Below are positions 7,207-13,925 of a DNA stretch of 19,269 nucleotides, one piece after another. Made by a program: the position numbers and the translations under genes. The stretch is from Paracoccaceae bacterium (GTDB taxonomy: Bacteria; Pseudomonadota; Alphaproteobacteria; Rhodobacterales; Rhodobacteraceae), in contig JALXER010000192.1 of the NCBI GenBank assembly GCA_027069385.1, forward strand, positions 1 through 19,269, in the 5' to 3' direction. The notes under the pieces are model-generated. The model saw only the letters and a program-made list of their open reading frames with translations. It was not told the origin of the DNA and made no database searches. How positions within the stretch are numbered: the stretch's first letter is position 1; every line of letters starts with the position of its first letter.

Positions 7207-9027
7207 ATGGCAGATTGTCGCATGACCAATTCCATAAAATCCTGGGCCGAGGTTGCCCCCCGCCTGATCGCCGTCGCCGCAGGGCGCGCGCCTGCCGATA
7301 TGGTAATCACCCATGCCAAATGGGTAAATGTCCATTCCCGAGAGGTGCTGGAAAACAGCACCATCGCCATTGCCGAGGGTCGCTTTGCCTATTGTGGCAC
7401 GCATCGCGATAGCCTGATCGGCCCCGATACCACGGTGATCGACGCGGGCGGGCGCTTTGCCATTCCGGGCCTGTGCGATGCGCATATGCATATCGAAAGC
7501 GGCATGTTGACCCCGACCCAGTTTGCCCGTGCGGTTATCCCGCACGGCACCACCAGCATGTTTGTCGATCCGCATGAAATCGCCAACGTCATGGGCCTGC
7601 CCGGGGTGCGCGAAATGCACGACGAGGCGCTGGCGCAGCCGGTCAATGTCTTTGTGCAAATGCCAAGCTGCGCCCCTTCTGCGCCGGGGCTGGAAACCAC
7701 GGGCCACGAGATCATCCCCGCCGATGTGGTCGAGGCCATGCAATGGCCCAACATTATCGGGCTGGGCGAAATGATGAACTTTCCCGGCGTGGTCAATGCC
7801 GACGAAAAAATGCTGGCAATCATTGCCGCGACGCAGAACGCCGGCAAGGTGGTGGGTGGGCATTATGCCAGCCCCGACCTGACCGGTTTTCATGCCTATG
7901 CCGCGGGCGGCCCCGCCGATGACCACGAAGGCACATGCGAGGAAGACGCCGTTATGCGGGTGCGGCAGGGGATGCGGGCGATGCTTCGGCTCGGCTCGGC
8001 GTGGCATGACGTGGAAACGCAGATCACGGCGATTACCGAACGCGGGCTGGATTCGCGCAATTTCGTGCTCTGCACCGATGATTGCCATTCCGGCACCCTG
8101 GTGAATGACGGCCATATGAACCGCGTGGTGCGCCATGCGATCGACTGTGGCGCCGACCCGCTGGTCGCATTGCAAATGGCCACCATCAACACCGCCACCC
8201 ATTTCGGGCTGGAGCGCGAGCTTGGCTCGATCACCCCGGGGCGTCGGGCCGATGTTATCCTGACCTCCGACCTGCGCAGCCTGCCGGTTGAAACGGTGAT
8301 TGCGCGCGGGCAGGTGATTGCCAAAGACGGCGAGATCCTGTGCGAGCAGCCCGAATACCAATGGCCCGAAACGGCGACGCACTCGGTCCATCTGGGCCAC
8401 GCGCTGGCATCAACGGATTTCGACATTGCTGCACCGGCGGGCAAAAATGCCGTAAAAGCGCGGGTGATCGGGGTGTTGGAAAATCAGGCCCCCACCAAGG
8501 CGCTGACCGCGACCCTGCCGGTTGAAAACGGGCTGGCGGTGGGGGATCTGGCGCAGGATGTGTGCCAGATTGCACTGGTCGAGCGGCATCGCGCCACCGG
8601 TCAGGTGGTCAACGCCTTTGTTTCCGGCTTTGGCTATAACAAGCCCTGTGCCGTGGCCTCTACCGTGGCGCATGACAGCCACCACATGATCGTGATTGGC
8701 ACCAACAAGGCCGATATGGCGCAGGCCGCCAACCGCTTGCAAGAGGTGCAGGGCGGCGTGGTGGTGATCTCGGAAGGTAAGGAACTGGCGCTGGTCCGGC
8801 TGCCGATTGGCGGGCTGATGTCGGACGCCCCCGCCGCTAAGGTAGCCGCCGCTGCCGACCAGATGGTCGCAGCCATGGCGACATGCGGCTGCACATTGAA
8901 CAACGCCTACATGCAGCATTCTCTGCTAGGGCTGGTGGTAATTCCCGAACTCAGGATTTCCGACAAGGGCCTGATCGACGTGACCACCTTTGAAAAAACC
9001 GATCTATTTTTGAAAGACGACGTATGA
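7207..9027 (+). CDS. ade: Adenine deaminase
   Basis: A 606-residue amidohydrolase of the adenine deaminase (Ade/AdeC) family that converts adenine to hypoxanthine and ammonia in the cytoplasm. The metal-binding motif CDAHMHIESGML (90-101; H93, H95, E97) is followed by VDPHEIANV (120-128), a GHY motif near 220, and CTDDCHSGTL, the conserved Asp-rich site. The C-terminal third (about 430-600) is the adenine deaminase C-terminal domain with SGFGYNKPCAVASTVAHDSHH. The start is uncertain: ATG at 7207 or at 7222 both fit, neither with a good Shine-Dalgarno, while the frame upstream to 7075 overlaps the preceding terminator and is unlikely. The stop overlaps the AMP nucleosidase start (ATGA), so the two enzymes are translationally coupled. 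Confidence 0.93.
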   Translation: MADCRMTNSIKSWAEVAPRLIAVAAGRAPADMVITHAKWVNVHSREVLENSTIAIAEGRFAYCGTHRDSLIGPDTTVIDAGGRFAIPGLCDAHMHIESGMLTPTQFARAVIPHGTTSMFVDPHEIANVMGLPGVREMHDEALAQPVNVFVQMPSCAPSAPGLETTGHEIIPADVVEAMQWPNIIGLGEMMNFPGVVNADEKMLAIIAATQNAGKVVGGHYASPDLTGFHAYAAGGPADDHEGTCEEDAVMRVRQGMRAMLRLGSAWHDVETQITAITERGLDSRNFVLCTDDCHSGTLVNDGHMNRVVRHAIDCGADPLVALQMATINTATHFGLERELGSITPGRRADVILTSDLRSLPVETVIARGQVIAKDGEILCEQPEYQWPETATHSVHLGHALASTDFDIAAPAGKNAVKARVIGVLENQAPTKALTATLPVENGLAVGDLAQDVCQIALVERHRATGQVVNAFVSGFGYNKPCAVASTVAHDSHHMIVIGTNKADMAQAANRLQEVQGGVVVISEGKELALVRLPIGGLMSDAPAAKVAAAADQMVAAMATCGCTLNNAYMQHSLLGLVVIPELRISDKGLIDVTTFEKTDLFLKDDV

Positions 9028-10514
9028 ACACGAAACTCGGGCCGCAAGACCTGCCCCTATTAACCCCCGACGCCCTGCAAACCCGCAGCTATGACGATGC
9101 ATGGAAGGCCGTAGCGGCGCTTCAGGCGCTTTACAATCAGGCCACGCAGTTTTTGCGTACCCATTTCGATCTGGTGATGGCAGGCGAGGCCCCCAAAGGC
9201 CGGTATCGCGCCTATTATCCGCAGGTCAGCGTGACCACCACCACCCATGCCAAGATCGACACCCGCCTGTCTTTTGGCCATGCGTCCGAGCCGGGCAAGT
9301 TTACCATCAACGTGACCCGCCCCGACCTGTTCGAGGGCTATCTGGAGCAGCAAATCTCGCTGCTGCTTGAAAACCACGGCGTTCCGGTCGAGGTGGGCGT
9401 GTCAACCACGCCGATTCCGCTGCATTTCGCCATGAAGGAAGGCGCGCATGTGGAGGGCTCGATAGAGGAACAGCTGGACCGGCCCTTGCGCGACCTGTTC
9501 GATGTGCCCGATCTGGAATGTACCAATGACGCCATCGTCAACGGCACTGCCGGGATCGATGCCACCGGTGCCCGCCCGCTGGGGCCGTTTACCGCACAAC
9601 GGGTCGATTATTCGCTGGCGCGCCTGTCGCATTACACCGCCACCAGTCCGGCGCATTTCCAGAACCATGTGCTGTTTACCAACTATCAGTTCTATATGGA
9701 GGAGTTCCGCGCCTTTGCCCATGAACAGATCAACGATCCGGAGTCGGGGTATGTGTCGGTTGTGGAACCGGGCAACCTGATTACCACCGCCGACATGATC
9801 ACCGGCGAACCCGCCGCACGCACGCCGCAAATGCCCACCTATCATCTGAAACGCGCCGATGGTTCGGGCATTTCCATGGTGAATATCGGGGTCGGGCCAA
9901 GCAACGCCAAAACCATCACCGACCATGTGGCGGTCTTGCGCCCGCATGTCTGGCTGATGCTGGGCCATTGCGCGGGGTTGCGCAATTCGCAAAGCCTTGG
10001 CGATTATGTGCTGGCCCACGCCTATATGCGCGAGGACAAGGTGCTGGATGACGACCTGCCCACATGGGTGCCGATTCCGGCGCTGGCCGAGGTGCAGGTG
10101 GCACTGGAACAGGCGGTGGCCGAGGTCACCGACTATTCGGGATACGAGTTGAAAAAGATCATGCGCACCGGCACGGTTGCCACCATCGACAACCGCAACT
10201 GGGAACTGCGCGACCAGTCCGGTCCGGTGTTTCGCCTAAGCCAGTCGCGGGCCATCGCGCTCGACATGGAAAGCGCCACCATCGCCGCCAACGGCTTTCG
10301 GTTTCGCGTACCTTACGGCACTTTGTTATGCGTGTCCGACAAACCCCTGCACGGCGAGTTGAAAATGCCCGGCATGGCAACCGAGTTTTACAAAACCCAA
10401 GTCGCCCAGCACATGAAAATCGGCATCAAGGCGATGGAATCCTTGCGCTCTATGCCGCTGGAACGCCTGCATTCACGCAAATTGCGCAGCTTCGAGGAGA
10501 CAGCTTTCCTTTAA
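9024..10514 (+). CDS. amn: AMP nucleosidase
   Basis: A 496-residue protein that hydrolyses AMP to adenine and ribose 5-phosphate. An N-terminal AMP-nucleosidase domain (about 1-185, with GRYRAYYPQV and TRLSFGHASEPG) is joined to a purine-phosphorylase-like catalytic domain with VNIGVGPSNAKTITDH, LMLGHCAGLRNSQ, the nucleoside-binding DMESATIAANGFRFR and CVSDKPLHGE, whose D439 corresponds to the catalytic Asp of the E. coli enzyme. Length is close to the E. coli protein (484). The ATG lies in an ATGA overlap with the adenine deaminase stop. Its product, adenine, is the substrate of the gene upstream, so the pair forms a two-step AMP degradation/salvage route that bypasses AMP and adenosine deaminases. 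Confidence 0.95.
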   Translation: MNTKLGPQDLPLLTPDALQTRSYDDAWKAVAALQALYNQATQFLRTHFDLVMAGEAPKGRYRAYYPQVSVTTTTHAKIDTRLSFGHASEPGKFTINVTRPDLFEGYLEQQISLLLENHGVPVEVGVSTTPIPLHFAMKEGAHVEGSIEEQLDRPLRDLFDVPDLECTNDAIVNGTAGIDATGARPLGPFTAQRVDYSLARLSHYTATSPAHFQNHVLFTNYQFYMEEFRAFAHEQINDPESGYVSVVEPGNLITTADMITGEPAARTPQMPTYHLKRADGSGISMVNIGVGPSNAKTITDHVAVLRPHVWLMLGHCAGLRNSQSLGDYVLAHAYMREDKVLDDDLPTWVPIPALAEVQVALEQAVAEVTDYSGYELKKIMRTGTVATIDNRNWELRDQSGPVFRLSQSRAIALDMESATIAANGFRFRVPYGTLLCVSDKPLHGELKMPGMATEFYKTQVAQHMKIGIKAMESLRSMPLERLHSRKLRSFEETAFL

Positions 10515-10582
10515 AATCAGGCGTTTTGGGCGCTTCCCCGCCGAGCGGGCGATATTTGGCGTGAAAAAATCGTATTTTTAAC

Positions 10583-10613
10583 CAATCAGTGATTGAGTTT
10601 TGGTTTCAAACCA
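10583..10613. promoter_or_regulatory. Two consecutive short palindromes upstream of the HU gene
   Basis: CAATCA-G-TGATTG (10583-10595) and TGGTTT-C-AAACCA (10601-10613) are each perfect 6-bp inverted repeats with a single central base, starting 18 bp apart in an AT-rich stretch about 80-110 bp before the HU start. The spacing is close to two helical turns. They could be operator sites; the binding protein is unknown and chance is not excluded. Confidence 0.3.
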
Positions 10614-10694
10614 GATTTAGTTCAGCAACAAGGCAACTGAAGGCCCAGTTCAGAATGGCCAAGTGTAAAGAAACGAAATCCAAGGGATAGAAAA

Positions 10695-10985
10695 ATGACA
10701 AAAAAGCCGATGACAAAGACGCAGTTGATTGCTGCCCTTTCCGAAGCAACGGAAAGCGACAAGGCAACCGCAAAGCGGAACCTTGAAGCACTGGAAAAGA
10801 TTGTCACCGAAGAACTGCAAAGCGGCGGTGCCGTCACGCTTCCGGGCCTTGGCAAATTCATTTGCCGTGATCGCCCCGAACGCATGGTGCGCAACCCTGC
10901 CACCGGCGAACAGATGAAAAAAGACGCTGACCGCGTGGCCAAAGTGACCATCGCCAAAGCACTGAAAGACGCTGTTAACGCCTAA
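10695..10985 (+). CDS. HU-family DNA-binding protein
   Basis: A 96-residue histone-like protein. The dimerisation helices occupy about 6-45 (TKTQLIAALSEATESDKATA), then the beta-arm region LPGLGKFICRDR and RNPATGEQMK, which contains the Asn-Pro (N67-P68) used to kink DNA, and the C-terminal helix KVTIAKALKDAV. It bends and compacts DNA as a dimer. Whether it is HupA/HupB-like or an IHF-like paralogue cannot be settled; the arm sequence and the short N-terminal extension MTKKP differ from standard HU. AAGGGA precedes the ATG, and a strong terminator follows, so it is probably a single-gene transcript. Confidence 0.92.
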   Translation: MTKKPMTKTQLIAALSEATESDKATAKRNLEALEKIVTEELQSGGAVTLPGLGKFICRDRPERMVRNPATGEQMKKDADRVAKVTIAKALKDAVNA

Positions 10986-11004
10986 AGCGCTGCACATGTT
11001 TTTG

Positions 11005-11040
11005 AACGGGCTGCCATCTGGCGGCCCGTTTTCGTTTTTA
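11005..11040 (+). terminator. Rho-independent terminator of the HU gene
   Basis: An 11-bp stem AACGGGCTGCC / GGCGGCCCGTT (11005-11015 and 11020-11030, one G-T pair) with a 4-nt loop ATCT is followed by TTCGTTTTT. It starts 19 bp after the HU stop codon. Confidence 0.92.
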
Positions 11041-11053
11041 GGGTAAAAACCGG

Positions 11054-11083
11054 TTGATCCCCGACCGGAACCGGCAGTAGAAC
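11054..11083 (+). promoter_or_regulatory. Possible sigma-70-type promoter for glutaminase
   Basis: TTGATC (11054-11059) and TAGAAC (11078-11083) are separated by 18 bp and lie between the HU terminator and the glutaminase start, where a promoter is required. Each box matches the consensus at four of six positions, so the call is weak. Confidence 0.3.
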
Positions 11084-11120
11084 CCGCCTTGTCCACCCAA
11101 CCGGTCACAGGGGATAAAGC

Positions 11121-12023
11121 GTGCAAGAAATACTTGATGAACTGGTATCGGGCATGCGCCAAGAGCCGGATTGGGGCGAGGTTGCCAATTATATCCCCGA
11201 GCTTGGCAGCATCCCTCTGCGCCAGTTCGCCATCGCGATTTCCACGCCGGACGGGCGCCTGTTTTCGGCAGGGGATGCGGACACGCCGTTCTCCATTCAA
11301 AGCGTTTCAAAGGTGTTTACACTGGCGATAGCGCTGGGTCGGGTCGGGGATCAGCTGTGGCATCGGGTCGGGCGAGAGCCCTCGGGGAATGCGTTTAACT
11401 CCATTGTGCTGCTGGAAAACGAAAAGGGCCGCCCGCGCAATCCCTTTATCAATGCGGGTGCCATTGTTACGACCGATGAAATACTGGCAGGCCGGACACC
11501 GGGGCAGGCTCTGGCCGAGATCGTGCAGTTCATCCGTGCCGCAGCCGACGACACCGAAATCCACATCAACAAGGCCGTGGCCCGCTCTGAAACCGCCAAC
11601 GGGAACCGCAATTTTGCGCTGGCGCATTTTCTGGCATCGTATGACAATCTGAAAAACCCGCCCGAAATGGTTCTTGGCACCTATTTTCATCAATGCGCCA
11701 TTGAAATGACCGTGCGCCAACTGGCACGGGCAGGCCGGTTTCTGGTCAATGCGCAAGGCTCTCCGACCATAATCAGTCGGGAAAGGGCGCGCCGGATCTG
11801 TGCGCTGATGATGACCTGCGGGCATTATAACGGCTCGGGCGAGTTTGCTTTTCAGGTCGGCCTGCCGGGCAAAAGCGGCGTTGGCGGCGGTATTCTGGCC
11901 GTTGTTCCGGGGGTTGCGAGCATCGCGGTCTGGTCCCCCGGGCTGAACGCGCAGGGCAATTCGTTGCTGGGCACCAAGGCGCTGGCGCAATTGGCCCGCC
12001 GGATGGGCTGGTCGGTGTTTTAG
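11121..12023 (+). CDS. glsA: Glutaminase A
   Basis: A 300-residue serine-dependent glutaminase with a beta-lactamase-like fold, hydrolysing glutamine to glutamate and ammonia. Visible family motifs are FSIQSVSKVF (57-66) with the S61-x-x-K64 catalytic dyad, REPSGNAFNS, NPFINAGAIV and, near the C-terminus, GLPGKSGVGGGI. The length is near the usual 305-310. The start is GTG at 11121, preceded by AGGGGAT; no in-frame ATG lies nearby upstream. The gene stands alone after the HU terminator and converges with the merR-type gene, 10 bp away. It adds a third ammonia-related function to this neighbourhood, but nothing in the sequence shows co-regulation with glnK-amtB. Confidence 0.95.
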   Translation: MQEILDELVSGMRQEPDWGEVANYIPELGSIPLRQFAIAISTPDGRLFSAGDADTPFSIQSVSKVFTLAIALGRVGDQLWHRVGREPSGNAFNSIVLLENEKGRPRNPFINAGAIVTTDEILAGRTPGQALAEIVQFIRAAADDTEIHINKAVARSETANGNRNFALAHFLASYDNLKNPPEMVLGTYFHQCAIEMTVRQLARAGRFLVNAQGSPTIISRERARRICALMMTCGHYNGSGEFAFQVGLPGKSGVGGGILAVVPGVASIAVWSPGLNAQGNSLLGTKALAQLARRMGWSVF

Positions 12024-12037
12024 GGTCTGCGCCCTAA
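12020..12037. other. Palindrome containing both convergent stop codons
   Basis: TTAGGG-tctgcg-CCCTAA spans the TAG stop of glsA (12021-12023) and, on the other strand, the TAG stop of the MerR-type gene (12034-12036). It could form a small 6-bp hairpin in either transcript. There is no T-run on either side, so it is not a convincing intrinsic terminator. Confidence 0.4.
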
Positions 12038-12447
12038 TGCCCGTCAGCGCATAGCCCGTGATTGGACAGGCTTTCAATCACATAGCATTCGCCGATGGTG
12101 TGCCCCTTGCACCCGGTCGCGATGCGCGCCAGTTCCTTTTCCAACTTTTTCAACCGCAGGATTTTTTCGCGGATCACCGCCAGATGGTCGGCGGCAATCT
12201 TGTTGGCCTGGGCGCAGGTCTGGTCGGGAATGGCGGACAGTTCCAGCAACTCGCGGATATCCTCGATCGACAGGCCAAGGTCGCGGCCATGCCGGATAAA
12301 CGCCAGACGCTCCAACTCGGCCCGCGAATAGCGCCGCTGGTTACCCGCCGAGCGTTCCGGCGCAGTGATCAGCCCCATTTGTTCGTAATAGCGGATGGTG
12401 GGCACCTTGACGCCGGTTTCGCGCGATAATTCCCCGATGCTCAACAT
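12034..12447 (-). CDS. MerR-family metal-responsive regulator (ZntR/CadR/PbrR-like)
   Basis: A 137-residue MerR-type activator. The winged helix-turn-helix begins at once (LSIGELSRETGVKVPTIRYYEQMGLI, 2-27) and leads to the long dimerisation helix (about 75-110). Four cysteines, C78, C113, C121 and C133, plus H116, H130 and H137 near the C-terminus, match the metal-binding arrangement of Zn/Cd/Pb sensors more than the two-cysteine Cu(I) loop of CueR. It should bind between the -35 and -10 of the divergent efflux gene and untwist the 19-bp spacer when loaded with metal. The promoter elements sit exactly there. Which metal it senses is inference: Zn, Cd or Pb are most likely. Confidence 0.9.
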   Translation of the reverse strand: MLSIGELSRETGVKVPTIRYYEQMGLITAPERSAGNQRRYSRAELERLAFIRHGRDLGLSIEDIRELLELSAIPDQTCAQANKIAADHLAVIREKILRLKKLEKELARIATGCKGHTIGECYVIESLSNHGLCADGH

Positions 12448-12459
12448 TTTTCAAAAAAC

Positions 12460-12493
12460 CTCTTGAAGCTATAGTGGCTAGAGGGATTATACA
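12460..12493 (+). promoter_or_regulatory. MerR-type promoter/operator for the CDF exporter
   Basis: TTGAAG (12463-12468) and TATACA (12488-12493) are separated by 19 bp, the over-long spacer that defines MerR-activated promoters. The spacer contains CTATAGTGGCTAGAG, almost the core of the known PbrR/CadR-type operators, inside a dyad whose arms are CCTCT (12460-12464) and AGAGG (12480-12484). Confidence 0.88.
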
Positions 12494-12514
12494 TGCTTTA
12501 CCGATAACTGAAAA
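12486..12514 (-). promoter_or_regulatory. Predicted promoter of the MerR-type gene, overlapping the efflux promoter
   Basis: On the minus strand a perfect TATAAT (12491 down to 12486) has TTTTCA (12514 to 12509) 17 bp upstream. Transcription would run leftwards through the operator into the merR-type gene, so the regulator probably controls its own synthesis. The two -10 boxes share bases. Confidence 0.55.
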
Positions 12515-12524
12515 GGATAAACCC

Positions 12525-13181
12525 ATGGCTGAATGTGGATGCTCGGGCCCGCAAAAAACCTTTGACGGCATGAACCCGACCTACAAGCGGATTCTGTGGT
12601 TGGTGATTGCCATCAATGCGGTGATGTTTGTGGTAGAGATGGTGGCAGGGCAGCTTTCGGGCTCGCAGGCGCTGCAAGCCGACGCGCTGGATTTCCTGGG
12701 CGATTCGATGACCTATGGCATTTCGCTGGCCGCCATCGGGGCCAGTGTCGCCGTGCGTACCAATGCGGCACTGTTCAAGGCGTTTACGCTGGCGGGGATG
12801 GGGGTCTGGGTGGCTGGCTCTACCGTGTGGCGGGTGTTCTATGTGGGCGTGCCCGAGGCCGAAATCATGGGGATGATCGGCTTTCTGGCGCTGGTGGCCA
12901 ATCTGGCCTCGGTGCTGTTGCTGCTGAAATACAAGGACGGAGACGCCAACGTGCGCTCGGTCTGGCTATGCTCGCGCAATGATGCCATCGGCAATGTCGC
13001 GGTGATGATCGCTGCGATGGGCGTGTGGGGCACCGCCACCGGCTGGCCCGACCTGATTGTGGCGGGCGTTATGGCGACGCTGTTTCTGCACAGTGCCTTT
13101 TTGATCGTCAAACAGGCGCTGGCCGAGAAACGGGAGGGGTCTACCTGCGCAGTGCCGGTGGCGGACGGGCACAACCACTAA
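12525..13181 (+). CDS. Cation diffusion facilitator (metal efflux transporter)
   Basis: A 218-residue inner-membrane transporter of the CDF family with about six membrane helices and almost no cytoplasmic C-terminal domain, shorter than the usual 290-320 residues. The helix 2 metal site is D56-x3-D60 (LDFLGDS), as in YiiP. The helix 5 site, normally His-x3-Asp, reads C149-x3-D153 (CSRND), so one ligand is cysteine. The N-terminus carries C4-G-C6 and the C-terminus ends HNH, both possible metal ligands. It exports a divalent metal using the proton gradient; Zn, Cd or Pb are likely from the regulator type. It is divergent from the MerR-type gene and controlled by the promoter between them. AAGGAT precedes the ATG. 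Confidence 0.87.
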   Translation: MAECGCSGPQKTFDGMNPTYKRILWLVIAINAVMFVVEMVAGQLSGSQALQADALDFLGDSMTYGISLAAIGASVAVRTNAALFKAFTLAGMGVWVAGSTVWRVFYVGVPEAEIMGMIGFLALVANLASVLLLLKYKDGDANVRSVWLCSRNDAIGNVAVMIAAMGVWGTATGWPDLIVAGVMATLFLHSAFLIVKQALAEKREGSTCAVPVADGHNH

Positions 13182-13192
13182 TCCTTTCACCA

Positions 13193-13226
13193 AATGGCAA
13201 GGCTGAGGGTCTTGCCATTATTTTTG
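13193..13226 (+). terminator. Rho-independent terminator of the CDF gene
   Basis: A perfect 9-bp stem AATGGCAAG / CTTGCCATT (13193-13201 and 13211-13219) with a 9-nt loop is followed by ATTTTTGG, 11 bp after the CDF stop. Confidence 0.82.
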
Positions 13227-13235
13227 GCAAGTAAC

Positions 13236-13264
13236 TTGACTGACGGTCAGTCAGTTGTTAGGTA
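13236..13264 (+). promoter_or_regulatory. TetR operator/promoter
   Basis: TGACTGAC-G-GTCAGTCA (13237-13253) is a perfect 8-bp inverted repeat with one central base, 35 bp before the TetR-type gene. It overlaps a consensus-like -35, TTGACT (13236-13241), with a weak candidate -10, TAGGTA, 17 bp later. TGACNNNCNGTCA-like palindromes are common TetR operators. Autorepression of the tetR-CPBP unit is inferred. Confidence 0.8.
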
Positions 13265-13288
13265 ATACCCGAAAAGAAAGGAATCACC

Positions 13289-13912
13289 ATGGCGCGAAAC
13301 GTGAAAAACCCCGATGAAAGAAGGCTGGAAATCATCCTGACCGCGGAAAAGCTGTTTCGGGAGCAAGGGTTCGAATCCACCTCGGTTGATGCGATCATTC
13401 GCAAGATGGGCGTGGCCAAGGGGACGTTCTATTACTATTTCAAATCCAAACAGGCCGTGCTGGAAGCGATCGTAACGCGCACTCTTGACCAGATGGTCGC
13501 GATGGCACAACAGGTTGCCGATACGCCCTCACTGGATGCGCTGTCCAAAATGGCGATGCTGTTGCCCGACAGCCATGTCGGCGGTGAAGATACCACCGAA
13601 AAGGCGCAGTACCTGCACCTGCCCGAGAACCGCGAGCTGCACGAGGTTACCAACGTTCAGACCATCCTGAAACTGTCACCGGTTTTTGCGCAGATCGTCG
13701 AGCAGGGCAATGCTGAGGGCGTGTTCAACGTGGCCCGCCCGCTGGAAACCATCCAGTTTCTGCTGGCCAGTTCGCAATTCCTGCTTGATGGCGGGTTGTT
13801 CGAATTCACCGACGAGGAAATCCGCCGTCGGCGGTTGTCCATGCAGGACATGATCGAAAAATCCCTGGGTGCGGCACCGGGCAGTTTCGGCTTTATGAAT
13901 CCATCTGATTAA
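13289..13912 (+). CDS. TetR/AcrR-family transcriptional regulator
   Basis: A 207-residue repressor with the standard N-terminal helix-turn-helix: RRLEIILTAEKLFREQGFES (11-30) and the recognition region VAKGTFYYYFKSKQAVLEAI. The rest is a helical ligand-binding domain without a recognisable ligand signature. AAAGGAA precedes the ATG. It lies directly behind a strong palindrome and is followed 13 bp later by a CPBP-family membrane protein with its own ribosome site, so it probably regulates itself and that gene. The inducer is unknown. Confidence 0.9.
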   Translation: MARNVKNPDERRLEIILTAEKLFREQGFESTSVDAIIRKMGVAKGTFYYYFKSKQAVLEAIVTRTLDQMVAMAQQVADTPSLDALSKMAMLLPDSHVGGEDTTEKAQYLHLPENRELHEVTNVQTILKLSPVFAQIVEQGNAEGVFNVARPLETIQFLLASSQFLLDGGLFEFTDEEIRRRRLSMQDMIEKSLGAAPGSFGFMNPSD

Positions 13913-13925
13913 AAGGAATTTCAAA

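Noticed and set aside
6268..8400. A 710-codon open frame on the minus strand
   Set aside because: It lies antisense to amtB and adenine deaminase across a terminator, its composition is His/Arg/Gly-rich, and it shows no family motif; a shadow of high-GC coding sequence.
10515..10560. CCCGC-cga-GCGGG hairpin after AMP nucleosidase as terminator
   Set aside because: The stem is only 5 bp and no T-run follows, so I do not call a terminator, although one would be expected somewhere before the HU gene.
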